A stretch of 64,000 bases of DNA from Planctomycetota bacterium (GTDB taxonomy: Bacteria > Planctomycetota > Planctomycetia > Pirellulales > Lacipirellulaceae). Positions 44,913 through 54,359 of the stretch are shown here, piece after piece. Where the stretch lies: NCBI GenBank assembly GCA_024278955.1, contig JAJRSE010000002.1, positions 229,237 through 293,236 of the forward strand, given 5' to 3'. The position numbers and the translations under genes are program-made. The notes below the pieces were generated by a model. That model ran no database searches. It saw only the letters and a list, made by a program, of their open reading frames with translations, and had not been told where the DNA came from. Every line of letters starts with the position of its first letter. Position 1 is the stretch's first letter.

Positions 44913-45156
44913 GAAAGGAATGCGAAATATCAGATTGCGAAATTCAGAATAGGCGTTAGTTCTGGTCGCTGATAGTAAAACCGCCGACCGGCCCCTCCCA
45001 CCATCGTACCAGCACAGGCAAAACTCACCAGGACGATTGCAAAAGTCGGTATTTTGACTCGGCAATCGTCCCAAAACTCACAACGTTGCTTTACGCCGCG
45101 CGCAGATCGACCTATAATCGCCGCACGAAGATCCTCAAAAAATTCACCTCGAAAGG

Positions 45157-46212
45157 ATGGAACCGGTGCCTGAACGTGTCGTGATCGTAGGCAGTGGACC
45201 TGCCGGCTGGACTGCCGCTATTTATGCTTCCCGTGCGAGCCTCGAACCCTTGGTGTTCGAAGGTGCCGTCACCGAAGAAAATCGCCTGCAGGGCACCATG
45301 CCCCTGGGGCAATTGGCTCTCACCACCGAGGTGGAAAACTACCCCGGCTTCCCAGCCGGCGACCTGAGCCAGTTCTTGAAAACTGCGCTGCCTGAAGAAC
45401 ATCATTGGATGGTCGACATGCACCAGAAAGAGGGCTGCTCGGGCCCCGAGCTGATGCACCTCATGCGTCAACAGGCGACCAACTTTGGTACGCGAATCGT
45501 AACCGACGATATTGTGGATATCGACTTTGACTGTCGACCTTTCAAAATCCGTTCGCTTGGGGGCCAAGAAGTCGAAGCCCACAGCATTATCATTGCCACC
45601 GGGGCACGGGCAAACTATCTCGGGCTCGACTCCGAAGAACAATTCAAAAACCGGGGCGTCAGCGCCTGTGCTGTTTGCGACGGTGCCCTGCCCCGCTTTC
45701 GCGACAAACCGTTGGTCGTCGTTGGCGGCGGCGACTCGGCTGTGGAAGAGGCCGATTATCTTTCCAAGTTTGCAAGCACCGTGTATCTGGTGCATCGTCG
45801 CGACGAGCTTCGGGCGTCGAAGATCATGGCCGAGCGAGCTATCGAAAACCCTAAGATCGAGATTCTTTGGAATTCGCAAGTAACCGAGGTGCTAGGGACC
45901 GACGATGATGGCGTCACCGGCGTACGGCTGAAGTCGACCGTGGACGGTAGCGAACGCGAGCAAGCAGCCTCGGGCGCATTTATGGCCATTGGGCACACTC
46001 CCAATACGACCTTCCTGGAAGGCAAGCTCGAGATGACCGAAAAGAAATACGTGAAATGGACGGTCCCCTTTCGCACCAACACCAGCGTCGAAGGCGTCTT
46101 CGCCGCCGGCGACGTCTCCGACGATTATTACCGCCAAGCCATCACCGCCGCAGGCACCGGCTGCATGTCGGCCTTGGATGCCGAACGCTGGTTGGCTCTC
46201 AAGGGGCTGTAA
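45157..46212 (+). CDS. trxB: Thioredoxin reductase
   Basis: A 351-residue FAD/NADPH disulfide reductase. The FAD site is [18 protein letters not shown] (residues 8-25), the redox pair is C171 and C174 in SACAVCDG, and the NADPH site is [22 protein letters not shown] closes the FAD domain. A segment of roughly 25 residues ([16 protein letters not shown]) is inserted between PGFPAGD and GPELMHLM, compared with E. coli TrxB. The start may be GTG 45166, which has better spacing from GAAAGGA. Confidence 0.94.
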   Translation: MEPVPERVVIVGSGPAGWTAAIYASRASLEPLVFEGAVTEENRLQGTMPLGQLALTTEVENYPGFPAGDLSQFLKTALPEEHHWMVDMHQKEGCSGPELMHLMRQQATNFGTRIVTDDIVDIDFDCRPFKIRSLGGQEVEAHSIIIATGARANYLGLDSEEQFKNRGVSACAVCDGALPRFRDKPLVVVGGGDSAVEEADYLSKFASTVYLVHRRDELRASKIMAERAIENPKIEILWNSQVTEVLGTDDDGVTGVRLKSTVDGSEREQAASGAFMAIGHTPNTTFLEGKLEMTEKKYVKWTVPFRTNTSVEGVFAAGDVSDDYYRQAITAAGTGCMSALDAERWLALKGL

Positions 46213-46310
46213 AGGTTGCCTAGGGAAAATACTTTGAATTCTATTCGTAGAAGTGCGATAATTGGAGCTGAAGCTATTGTCAGGCATTATTCTTGCACGG
46301 GAGTACGAGT

Positions 46311-46526
46311 ATGGATCGCGAAGAACTTACCACGCTAATCTCAGAGGGGCCGGTGTTGATTCGTATGAACGATGGCCGACAGTATACGATTGAAAGCTCT
46401 GAATTTGCGATCGTCAGTGATATTGCCGCTTCGGTGCTCTACCGAGCCGACGACAATAAGCTACGGACAATTTACTTACCGCTAGTAACGATGTCGGGGG
46501 TTGAACCACTCGCAGCCGGTTCCTAA
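46311..46526 (+). CDS. Conserved-looking small protein
   Basis: A 71-residue acidic protein of regular codon use with GGGAG eight bases before the ATG. It appears to form a small beta barrel-like fold: GPVLIRMNDGRQYTIESSEF and IYLPLVTMSGVEPL. It sits between trxB and asnS on the same strand. I do not recognise the family. Confidence 0.7.
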   Translation: MDREELTTLISEGPVLIRMNDGRQYTIESSEFAIVSDIAASVLYRADDNKLRTIYLPLVTMSGVEPLAAGS

Positions 46527-46557
46527 TTGAAATCTAAAGGAGCAGGAGGCTCAATCG

Positions 46558-47952
46558 ATGGACAAAATTTCTATACGCGACGCCCGGCAAGAGGATGCGA
46601 TCGGGCGGCAGGCAACCCTGCAAGGGTGGATCCGTACGCGCCGCGACTCCAAAGGCGGCTTTAGCTTTTTGGAGATCAACGATGGCTCTTGCATGGCCAA
46701 TATCCAAGTCATTGCCGATGCCGATCTCTCGAACTACGAGTCCGAGATCAAACGACTCTCGGCCGGATGCAGTGTGACGATCCATGGCGAAATCAAAGCC
46801 TCGGGCGGCAAAGGGCAAGCCACCGAAGTGCAAGCCTCCGAAATAATCGTCCACGGCTGGGCCGATCCTGAGGAATACCCTCTCCAGAAAAAACGCCATT
46901 CGATGGAGAAGCTCAGAGAATGGGCCCACCTTCGGCCGAGGACCAACACCTTTGGTGCCGTCGCCCGGGTGCGAAATCGCATCTGCCGCGCGATCCACGA
47001 TTTTTTCCAAGAAGACGGTTTCCTCTACATCCATACGCCGATCATCACGGCCAGCGACTGCGAAGGTGCCGGCGAAATGTTCCGAGTCACCACGCTCGAT
47101 CCGGCCAATATCCCCAAGACGCCCGAGGGCAAAGTCGACTTTACCAAAGACTTTTTCGACCGGCCTTCGTATCTCACGGTCTCGGGACAACTTGAAGGCG
47201 AGATTTACGCTACCGCTCTCGGAAAGGTTTATACGTTTGGCCCGACTTTCCGAGCCGAAAATTCCAACACTTCGCGCCACTTGGCCGAATTCTGGATGGT
47301 CGAGCCGGAAGCCGCGTTCTTTGAACTCGACGACAACATGCAGCTGGCCGAGCAGTTTCTCAAACGCATCGCCACCGACGTGCTAAACCACTGCGAAGAA
47401 GACCTTGCTTTTTTTCAGCAACGCATCGACAGCACCGTGGTCGAAACACTCGAAACACTCGCCAGCAAAGCATTTGAACGAATACCCTATACCGAAGCCG
47501 TTGAGATCTTAGAAAAATCAGGCGAAAAATTCGATTTCCCCGTCTCCTGGGGCAGCGACTTCCAGGCAGAACACGAGCGATATCTCACCGACCAGCACTT
47601 CAAATGCCCAGTAATTCTCTACGACTACCCGGCTGCGATCAAACCGTTCTACATGAAATGTAACGACGACGGTCGTACCGTTCGGGCGATGGATGTGTTG
47701 GCTCCCCGCGTCGGAGAAATCATCGGCGGCAGCCAACGGGAAGACTGCCTCGAAGTCATCACCTCGCGGATGGAAGCCCAAGGACTCGATACCGACGACT
47801 ACTGGTGGTATCTCGACCTCCGCCGATTCGGCACGGTGCCCCATTCTGGCTTTGGCCTTGGGCTCGAGCGGATGGTTCAAGCCGTCACAGGCATGGCCAA
47901 CATCCGAGACGTGATTCCCTTTCCACGTACTCCCGGCAATGCTGACTTTTGA
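46558..47952 (+). CDS. asnS: Asparaginyl-tRNA synthetase
   Basis: A 464-residue class IIb synthetase. The OB-fold anticodon domain ([20 protein letters not shown]) is at the N terminus. The catalytic core has motif 2 [20 protein letters not shown] and motif 3 [27 protein letters not shown] and the absence of the GAD insertion favour Asn over Asp. The ATG at 46558 has AAAGGAGCAGG upstream. It is convergent with the next gene, with only two bases between them. Confidence 0.95.
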   Translation: MDKISIRDARQEDAIGRQATLQGWIRTRRDSKGGFSFLEINDGSCMANIQVIADADLSNYESEIKRLSAGCSVTIHGEIKASGGKGQATEVQASEIIVHGWADPEEYPLQKKRHSMEKLREWAHLRPRTNTFGAVARVRNRICRAIHDFFQEDGFLYIHTPIITASDCEGAGEMFRVTTLDPANIPKTPEGKVDFTKDFFDRPSYLTVSGQLEGEIYATALGKVYTFGPTFRAENSNTSRHLAEFWMVEPEAAFFELDDNMQLAEQFLKRIATDVLNHCEEDLAFFQQRIDSTVVETLETLASKAFERIPYTEAVEILEKSGEKFDFPVSWGSDFQAEHERYLTDQHFKCPVILYDYPAAIKPFYMKCNDDGRTVRAMDVLAPRVGEIIGGSQREDCLEVITSRMEAQGLDTDDYWWYLDLRRFGTVPHSGFGLGLERMVQAVTGMANIRDVIPFPRTPGNADF

Positions 47953-47954
47953 AT

Positions 47955-48341
47955 TTAGCCAAATATCCGCACCGCGATTGCCAAAATCGGCGCTGCCGCG
48001 ACACATGCTCCGAACAGAACCACCCCTCGTGGCGGCGGCACTTTCCGAACACGGGTGACAACCAGTATCAGCGCAAGCGAAATCATCCCCACCACGGCCC
48101 CGGCAAAAAGCAAGAGCTCTTGCAAGAGAAGCATCCTTTTGGCCTCAGGATTGCTTGCCAAATAGAAGTGTACGGCAATACCGATCAGGTTGCTAATCAA
48201 CAGCGTGGTCACGGTCACGGTCCAAGCGATTGTTATCGCCTCGGCTGCCTGGGTTTCTTTTGGTGCCGCAGCAGACGGCTTTGACTTGCCCGACAACTTG
48301 GCGGAGCGAGACTTCGGTTTCTTTTTTTTTCGAGTTGCCAT
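47955..48341 (-). CDS. Hypothetical membrane protein
   Basis: A 128-residue protein: a Lys-rich cytoplasmic N terminus (TRKKKKPKSRSAK) followed by three hydrophobic segments near residues 37-60, 72-93 and 106-126. No family recognised. Convergent with asnS. Codon usage matches neighbours. Confidence 0.65.
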   Translation of the reverse strand: MATRKKKKPKSRSAKLSGKSKPSAAAPKETQAAEAITIAWTVTVTTLLISNLIGIAVHFYLASNPEAKRMLLLQELLLFAGAVVGMISLALILVVTRVRKVPPPRGVVLFGACVAAAPILAIAVRIFG

Positions 48342-48645
48342 GAAACGGTTTGGGGAACAAGTCTGCCGGGTGGTGAATTAATGCCTCATCAGATTCCCTA
48401 CCAGTAGAATCTATTGATTCTAAGGATTAAAGCCCCGCGAGAGTATCTTGCTTTTGCCAGAAGCATTTGCCTCGGGTGGTTTCGCAAGGTACTTTTCAAT
48501 TGGCGGAGGTGTGTTTCACGCTTCCCGCCCACCTTTTCCTACCTGGCCGACCGGCCGCATTCGCAACCTCCGAAGGCTTTGCCTACCCTCCTTACGTTCG
48601 CGTCGCCCTCCGCAAGATTCTTCTTCGGAACGACTGGGATTCTCT
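48342..48645. other. Intergenic region between divergent genes
   Basis: A 304-bp gap that must hold promoters for both flanking genes. I see no repeat, RNA or convincing promoter in it; in-frame extension of the downstream gene into it gives unlikely protein. Confidence 0.4.
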
Positions 48646-49311
48646 ATGTCTACTCTCGAAGCCATCGAATCGATTCAAGCTGCCATGGAGCCCCTCGAGG
48701 CGCTCCAAGGCGAGCATACCCAGCTCGAAGCCTGGGTTCACGACTCGTTTGGTGCTTTGGAGAAACTCCACGGAGATCTTTCCGACTGGCAAACCGAGTT
48801 AGCTCGCAAGCAAACCGAGATTGATCTCAGAGAAGACGAACTCGAAAAATACCAAGGCAGTACTGAAGGGCTCGACAAACTATCGCTCCAGTGGAAGGAA
48901 GATTTAGAACTGGCTCGAGAAGAAGTCTTGCAGCTCGAAGACGAGAATGCCGAGCAATTGCTCGAACTCGAAAAACTAGAACGGCAACATCTTCAAATCG
49001 AAGGCGAGCTTGAAGTGGCTCGCGAACGTACCGAGAAACTTGCCGAGGCTCTCGAAGTTGAGCGATCTCGCACCGAGGAAGATCAACATCGTTGGGATGG
49101 CGAGTTCCAACAATTGCGAGAAATGCTTGCAGAACAAAATCAACTCATTTCCAGTCACTTTGAAACCAGCCAGCCTGCGGCTACTCAAGCCTCGAATTCT
49201 CAAGAAATCGATTCCACTTCCCGAACCGCCGAGCTTAGGCGTCGGGCTCAGTCACGCCGAGCAGCGAAACGTCGCCAGCAACGTAACACTCAGGATCCTG
49301 ACGATTCATGA
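48646..49311 (+). CDS. Coiled-coil protein
   Basis: A 221-residue acidic protein, mostly one long coiled coil (about residues 35-165, rich in Glu, Leu and Gln: ELEKLERQHLQIEGELEVAR). The tail is basic: RRAQSRRAAKRRQQR. The start at ATG 48646 is where coiled-coil-like composition begins. It overlaps the next gene by ATGA. Function unknown. Confidence 0.78.
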   Translation: MSTLEAIESIQAAMEPLEALQGEHTQLEAWVHDSFGALEKLHGDLSDWQTELARKQTEIDLREDELEKYQGSTEGLDKLSLQWKEDLELAREEVLQLEDENAEQLLELEKLERQHLQIEGELEVARERTEKLAEALEVERSRTEEDQHRWDGEFQQLREMLAEQNQLISSHFETSQPAATQASNSQEIDSTSRTAELRRRAQSRRAAKRRQQRNTQDPDDS

Positions 49312-49682
49312 ACAAACGCAACATTCGCCCCCATGCAGCTCACCACGTTTTCGAGGAGAGCTCTAACGCAACCGGTCTCGCTACTTGTGAGCTTCCGTCG
49401 GAACATCTCGATCCAGAATCGGAGCTGGTGCGTGGAATGCTGGAGGAGCTAGACGACGTGATCTTCGCCGCCATCACGGGAGATGCTGCGGCGTTGGCTG
49501 AGGCTCAGAAGCTATGGCCCAAAGTCCTCGATGAAATCGGCTTTGAACTTGCGGAAGAGTCTCAGGAACAGTACCTACGCTACGCCATCCAAGCAATACA
49601 GCATTTTGAAAGCCAAGAGGCGCATTCACCTGAGAGAGCAATTGCAGCGCTCGAGGTGATTTCGCTTCTAGCGAAAACTTAG
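49308..49682 (+). CDS. Hypothetical protein translationally coupled to the coiled-coil gene
   Basis: A 124-residue acidic helical protein beginning in the ATGA overlap with the preceding gene, so the two are probably translated together. Its C-terminal half (QEQYLRYAIQAIQHFESQE) is helical. Its stop codon is at the broken left edge of a CTAG-type repeat, so the native C terminus could have been altered. Family not recognised. Confidence 0.7.
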   Translation: MNKRNIRPHAAHHVFEESSNATGLATCELPSEHLDPESELVRGMLEELDDVIFAAITGDAAALAEAQKLWPKVLDEIGFELAEESQEQYLRYAIQAIQHFESQEAHSPERAIAALEVISLLAKT

Positions 49683-49725
49683 CACTGGCACCCAACTCGA
49701 ATGTTGAGCTGCGGTAGACTACTAG
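49681..49725. repeat. MITE-like CTAG-ended repeat, half copy
   Basis: Only the right half of the element: CACTGGCACCCAACTCGA followed by GAGCTGCGGTAGACTACTAG. The terminal CTAG (49722-49725) provides the stop codon of the gene on the minus strand. Confidence 0.7.
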
Positions 49726-50087
49726 TTCTGCATGAAATTACCGCACTTCGGACAACGAGCGAACCACATCGGCACCCTTTCGCCACACTGACATTTAATG
49801 TTGTGTCGAATGACTGAAGAGCCGATAAGGCTTCCGCTGGTGCTCGCGTCGGCTTCATGGGGGTCATCAAAAACCGAAGAAGAAGCAGGAGCCGACGCAG
49901 CGAGTCCCCCATGTTCTTCTGCCGCTGCTCGATAAGCGACTTGAGAAAGATCTTCTTGAGGCGAGGTTGTTTTGGGTACGTGAATGGCGACCTGACCAGA
50001 ACAGTAGGGGCAGAGGCCTTTCTTGCCAGCGTACTTTTCTTTCACCTTAAAAGCATGCCCGTTCGGACAAGTGACAGCAATCCCCAT
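49722..50087 (-). CDS. Double zinc-ribbon protein
   Basis: A 121-residue protein with zinc-ribbon-like knuckles at both ends. The N-terminal one is TCPNGHAFKVKEKYAGKKG followed by LCPYC; the C-terminal one is KCQCGERVPMWFARCPKCG. The middle is low-complexity Ala/Ser/Asp. Similar short zinc-ribbon proteins are common in planctomycetes and unassigned. The stop codon is the terminal TAG of the adjacent repeat. Confidence 0.75.
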   Translation of the reverse strand: MGIAVTCPNGHAFKVKEKYAGKKGLCPYCSGQVAIHVPKTTSPQEDLSQVAYRAAAEEHGGLAASAPASSSVFDDPHEADASTSGSLIGSSVIRHNIKCQCGERVPMWFARCPKCGNFMQN

Positions 50088-50364
50088 AGCAGATTCCCCT
50101 TGGCACTTTGGCTATTAACAGCGGGGTCTTAACACAGCCTTCCGCGCACCAACCAACACACCATTTGCTTCAGGCAACCGTCTCCCCCGAGACGACGACA
50201 AAAACTTCTTCGCGTTGCAAACTGCAACAATCGGATGAGCATATTCAAAGAAGAGAGGTCTGAACCCCATTATCCAAGACTTCCCCCGGTTTTGTCAAGA
50301 AATTTGAACGACAATCCAGGGAAATTTGTTTTCCAGTAGCGCAAAGCAACAGCGACTGCGCAGC

Positions 50365-50403
50365 AAACTCTGCCGTTCACGTAGAACGGCAGAGTTTATT
50401 TTT
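50365..50403 (+). terminator. Terminator-like hairpin
   Basis: A perfect 14-bp stem (50365-50378 and 50384-50397) with an ACGTA loop, followed by ATTTTTG. No + strand gene precedes it directly; on the minus strand it follows the 50418-50780 coding remnant by about 20 bp. Confidence 0.55.
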
Positions 50404-50417
50404 GAGGGGCAGGCGAC

Positions 50418-50780
50418 CTACCAAGCCCATTTGCGCTGGCGTCGATGGGACATGCCAACGACCGAAGCCGCAGACGAACTGCCCTTTCGCGCGCTTTGCT
50501 TGCGAGATCGTGAGCGGGGAGCGGGCGTCATTTCTTTCTTCCGACCGCGTTGACGCGAGCTAACGCCCAGCAGCTCATCTCCGTAATCGCCCATGTCTGA
50601 GGATTGCTCTGGTCCGATCATCATTTTTCCGTCCTCTCTCGATACGTCCATGCTTCCAGCGTGTTTAGTCTGGGCATCGACCAATTCGATGTCCAACTCC
50701 CGCGTCATCCTGAAGCGGAGCACCAGTCGTTCGACGCCACCTAATGCAACACGCGTGCCGATCGTAGTGCGATCGTTCGT
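50418..50780 (-). pseudogene. Possible gene remnant
   Basis: An open frame without a good start codon, bounded upstream by a TAG. Its first part reads like a normal folded protein (TRVALGGVERLVLRFRMTR, then ELDIELVDAQTKHAG), then becomes Arg/Ser-rich. GTG 50723 could initiate but would cut the conserved-looking part. I do not recognise the family. It may be a 5'-truncated gene. Confidence 0.3.
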
Positions 50781-51152
50781 CTAGGGGGAACAGCAGTCTT
50801 TGGGCTTGCCTGCAAGCGTTGTTATCCTTCGCCTGGAAGCCTTTCCCGCATTCCCAGGAGAGCCGAGCGATGAAAAAATTTCATAAAAAAGCGCCAAATT
50901 TCATCTGCCACCTTTGCTAGCTTTTTAGGTTTTCCACTGAGTTGGTGATTGGAGGCAAGTCGTGCTGTAACCCCATTTGCAGTAATGGTTTACGTGTTTT
51001 TGGAGGACGATTTCGAGCTACCAAAGAGAGATAGAAGAGGGGTTTCTGAGAGTCGTAACGTCTTGGCAATAAATGACTTACGAGCGCGCATCACCAGAAT
51101 AGGGAGGCCGTTTCACCAGAATGGTGAGACTCGGCTCCAGAGAGTTTATCGC

Positions 51153-51300
51153 TAAGTAGTCTACCGCAGCTCAACATTCGAGTTGGGTGCCACTGCTGGC
51201 TTGCCCAGTAGTGGACGCCGGGTACCCGCTTCGCACTGCTGGACGAGCCAGCAGTGGCACCCGAAAACTAAGCTGCGACGCAATACTAGTGCTTTGTCAC
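51153..51300. repeat. MITE-like CTAG-ended repeat, copy 2
   Basis: Left end TAGTCTACCGCAGCTC, centre with GGGTGCCACTGCTGG and its complement CCAGCAGTGGCACCC (51246-51262), right end CTAG at 51286-51289 followed by TGCTTTGTCAC. It has a longer central segment than copy 1. Confidence 0.75.
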
Positions 51301-51477
51301 CAGCCAGCTTCCTATCGCAGTACATCGCATAAGCGACGATAGGCTCTTGGTCATGAAAGGACGCAAGGTTCAATGCGGCGGCGATGATATCGCTGTGCAA
51401 TAAGCCCGCTTCCCGCCAAAACAAGGGCGAAAGCCACGGCACAAACAGGCTTGCTGAGCCTATTTTAAGTGCGAATA
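51299..51477 (-). pseudogene. Possible gene remnant next to repeat copy 2
   Basis: The minus strand reads as hydrophobic, protein-like sequence (LKIGSASLFVPWLSPLFW, then LLHSDIIAAALNLASF and HDQEPIVAYAMYC) but runs into the repeat at its 3' end and a stop codon upstream. No ATG. It may be a gene cut by the repeat. Weakly supported. Confidence 0.25.
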
Positions 51478-51536
51478 GATTGTTCTTCGTTGGTTGGGTT
51501 ACATTGGTCTACTCAACAAGAAAACGAGGAGGGGGG

Positions 51537-51725
51537 ATGGAACGTATTGCATTGCTCCAGAAGCTTCCGAAGCGAATGCCCGACCCTTGCGATAGAATCT
51601 CGCACCAGGAGGTCGGCATACAAAAAAACGGGGGAGGTCTCAGCACAGGCGAGAGTCGGGAACTCCTGCGTCGGCCGGATGATTTGGATAGGATTTGGAA
51701 GAGCGCATTAGCCGCTGCCAAATGA
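51537..51725 (+). CDS. Short hypothetical ORF with strong RBS
   Basis: A 62-codon ORF (MERIALLQKLPKRMPDPCDR at the start) directly preceded by AGGAGG with short spacing. Composition is plausible, but nothing is recognisable and the region is otherwise degenerate. Could be spurious. Confidence 0.25.
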   Translation: MERIALLQKLPKRMPDPCDRISHQEVGIQKNGGGLSTGESRELLRRPDDLDRIWKSALAAAK

Positions 51726-52145
51726 GCTTAAAGGGTTGGTTGCTTGAATCGCGACGTTGAGGTCACATCTTACCCAGAGCAATCGATGTGCCAAAAACCC
51801 GCCCATCAGGGGGGGGCGACCCATATGACCCCTGTGCAGAGCGTGTTGAAACTGCCAAAATGGCACTCTTGGTTTTTGCTCGACTTCGGGAACGTGTTGA
51901 TTTATCTCCTCTTCGAGCGGTAATTCAAGGACAAAACGAGTATTCTTGGCAACTGCGTCTATGTTGGCACGATGCTTGCGACTAGTGCTTATTCAAATCG
52001 ATTACCCTGCCAAAACAGTACGGAGTCGCCCCGCACCAATGGGCCCTTGGCCAAATATGCGGTACACCTAGGCTCGGCTCCTTACTTACCTAGTTTTTTC
52101 ACACAGCCCAAGACTGATATACCCATTCAAATAGAGGAGTCGAAC

Positions 52146-53861
52146 GTGCCCAAGCAAATGGTTTTTGAGGACGACGCACGCAAACCACTGGCAGCAGGAG
52201 TTGGCAAGCTTGCCCGCGCTGTCCGCAGCACACTTGGCCCCCGTGGCCGAAACGCGGTGCTAGACAAAGGCTGGGGATCTCCCAAGGTGACCAAAGACGG
52301 GGTGACCGTCGCCGAGGACATCGAATTGGATGATCCTTATGAGAATCTGGGAGCCCAACTTGTCAAAGAAGCCGCCAGCAAGACCAACGATGTGGCCGGC
52401 GATGGCACCACCACAGCCACGGTATTGGCCGAAGGCATCTTCCGCGAAGGCTTGAAGATGCTGGCTGCTGGCGCCGATGCGATGGCCCTTAGCCGAGGCA
52501 TTTCCAAGGCCGTTGAGACCATTTCGGCAGCGATAACCAAGCTGGCCGATCCGATCGAGGTCAAGGACAAGAAAAGCCTGCAGCAAATCGCAACGATTGC
52601 TGGAAACAACGATCCTTCGATTGGCAGTGTGTTGGCCGAAGCCTTTACCAAGGTCGGTAAAGACGGAGTGATTACGGTTGAAGAAGGTCGCGGTAATGAG
52701 ACATACGTCGAAGTAGTGGAAGGCATGCAATTCGACCGCGGCTATCTCTCGCCTCACTTCGTGACGAACGAAGACGACCAACTGGTTGAACTTGAGAACT
52801 GCCTGGTCTTGGTTTTTGAAGAAAAGATTTCTAACGCCAAAGACATGGTTCCGCTGCTTGAAGCGGTTTCAAAATCCGGCAAGCCTCTGCTGATTGTTGC
52901 CGAGGATGTCGATGGCGAAGCCTTGGCTACGCTTGTGGTCAACAAGATGCGTGGAATTGTGAACGTCTGTGCGGTTAAGGCTCCTGGCTACGGCGATCGT
53001 CGTAAAGCGATGCTTGGCGACTTGGCCACGCTAACCGGTGGGACTGCGATTTTCAAAGATTTGGGAATTCAGCTCGACGGGGTTCAGCTCTCTGACCTTG
53101 GCAAGTGCCGCAAGATCATCATTAGTTCTGACAACACAACCATGGTCGGTGGCGGCGGCAAGAAGGTCGACATCGCAGGTCGTGCCGATCAGATTCGTAG
53201 CGAGATCGATTCAACCGACAGCGATTACGATCGCGAGAAGCTTCAAGAACGCCTTGCCAAGCTGGCCGGTGGTGTTGCCCAGATCAACTGTGGTGCAACT
53301 ACCGAAACCGAGATGAAGGAACGCAAAGACCTGCTCGAAGATGCCCGTGCGGCAACCCATGCGGCATTGGCCGAAGGCGTGGTTGTAGGTGGCGGCGTGG
53401 CTTTGCTTCGCAGTCGAAAATCGCTGAACAAGCTGAAGCTTGAGGGCGACGAAGCGATGGGCGTCGAAATCATCCGCAAGGTCCTTGATTACCCACTTCG
53501 CTGCATCGCCGAGAACGCTGGCGTCGATGGTGCGGTCGTTGTCAATCGTGTGCTTCAGTCGAAGGGCAAGAACGATGGCTACAACGCCGACAAAGACGAA
53601 TACTGCGACCTTGTCGCTGCTGGGGTAATCGACCCTGCGAAGGTCGTCCGCACCTCGTTACAGAATGCAGCCAGTGTCGCGGCACTTCTGCTGACCACCG
53701 ATTCGCTGATTACCGAGATTCCGAAAGAAGAAGAGGAAGCTGCTGGCGACCATCATGACCACGGCATGGGCGGCGGAATGCCCGATATGGGCGGCATGGG
53801 CGGAGGAATGCCTGGCATGGGCGGCATGGGTGGAATGGGCGGCATGCCTGGGATGATGTAA
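52146..53861 (+). CDS. groEL1: Chaperonin GroEL, first copy
   Basis: A 571-residue 60-kDa chaperonin that folds proteins in an ATP-driven ring with GroES. Landmarks are the [20 protein letters not shown] region, ATP-site [25 protein letters not shown] and [17 protein letters not shown]. The C terminus has the flexible Gly-Met tail with extra His (DHHDHG, then [11 protein letters not shown]). The GTG at 52146 with GGAG seven bases upstream fits the family N terminus ([14 protein letters not shown]). First gene of a chaperone cluster. Confidence 0.95.
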   Translation: MPKQMVFEDDARKPLAAGVGKLARAVRSTLGPRGRNAVLDKGWGSPKVTKDGVTVAEDIELDDPYENLGAQLVKEAASKTNDVAGDGTTTATVLAEGIFREGLKMLAAGADAMALSRGISKAVETISAAITKLADPIEVKDKKSLQQIATIAGNNDPSIGSVLAEAFTKVGKDGVITVEEGRGNETYVEVVEGMQFDRGYLSPHFVTNEDDQLVELENCLVLVFEEKISNAKDMVPLLEAVSKSGKPLLIVAEDVDGEALATLVVNKMRGIVNVCAVKAPGYGDRRKAMLGDLATLTGGTAIFKDLGIQLDGVQLSDLGKCRKIIISSDNTTMVGGGGKKVDIAGRADQIRSEIDSTDSDYDREKLQERLAKLAGGVAQINCGATTETEMKERKDLLEDARAATHAALAEGVVVGGGVALLRSRKSLNKLKLEGDEAMGVEIIRKVLDYPLRCIAENAGVDGAVVVNRVLQSKGKNDGYNADKDEYCDLVAAGVIDPAKVVRTSLQNAASVAALLLTTDSLITEIPKEEEEAAGDHHDHGMGGGMPDMGGMGGGMPGMGGMGGMGGMPGMM

Positions 53862-53957
53862 GCCAATTTGCCCAGGCTTCCAAGTAGCAACTTCCAAATA
53901 GAAATTTGCTTTCCAAAAATACTCGCTTTCAAAAACAATAGACAAGGAAATTTAATC

Positions 53958-54254
53958 ATGGCAAAAATCAACCTACGACCCTTAGACGATCGCGTAGTGG
54001 TCCAGCCTTCGGAAGCCGAAGAGGTAACTGCTGGCGGAATCGTGCTTCCGGACTCGGCTCAAGAAAAGCCCCAACGTGGCAAAGTGGTAGCCGTTGGTGC
54101 TGGCAAGTTACTCGATAGCGGTAACCGTGGCGAGCTTTCTGTTGCCGTTGGCGACGAGGTAATCTACGGCAAGTACGGCGGTTCCGACGTCGAAGTCGAT
54201 GGCGTAGAGCTGAAGATTCTTCGCGAGAGCGATATCCTTGCCAAGATGCTTTAG
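53958..54254 (+). CDS. groES: Co-chaperonin GroES
   Basis: A 98-residue co-chaperonin with the mobile loop in [20 protein letters not shown], then [10 protein letters not shown] and the C-terminal [16 protein letters not shown]. Placed between two groEL genes; the ATG has AAGGAAA upstream. Either GroEL could be its partner. Confidence 0.96.
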   Translation: MAKINLRPLDDRVVVQPSEAEEVTAGGIVLPDSAQEKPQRGKVVAVGAGKLLDSGNRGELSVAVGDEVIYGKYGGSDVEVDGVELKILRESDILAKML

Positions 54255-54359
54255 AGGCATGGAGTCCAAAGGGCGAAAAGTCCAGAGACTAGAAAAACAC
54301 ACAGCAACCCACTTCCGAGTGGTGAATGTTTAATCCAACCTAACTAAGGAGCCATCCCC

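Larger units (their letters stand above)
50088..52145. other. Gene-poor region with remnants and repeats
   Basis: About 2 kb before groEL1 with no full-length recognisable gene. It contains a 14-bp stem hairpin (50365-50403), two apparent coding remnants on the minus strand (50418-50780 and 51299-51477), a short ORF with a strong Shine-Dalgarno (51537-51725) and one MITE-like repeat copy. The groEL promoter must lie in the last few hundred bases; no CIRCE-type inverted repeat is evident. Confidence 0.6.

Noticed and set aside
50949..51155. A 68-codon + strand ORF ending at the repeat
   Set aside because: No ribosome binding site and no recognisable protein character; probably chance.
51780..52145. 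CIRCE element upstream of groEL1
   Set aside because: No TTAGCACTC-N9-GAGTGCTAA inverted repeat was found; isolated GGCACTC is not enough.
51972..52145. N-terminal extension of GroEL1 by 58 residues
   Set aside because: The extension is unlike any GroEL, while the internal GTG at 52146 has a good Shine-Dalgarno and the standard N terminus.
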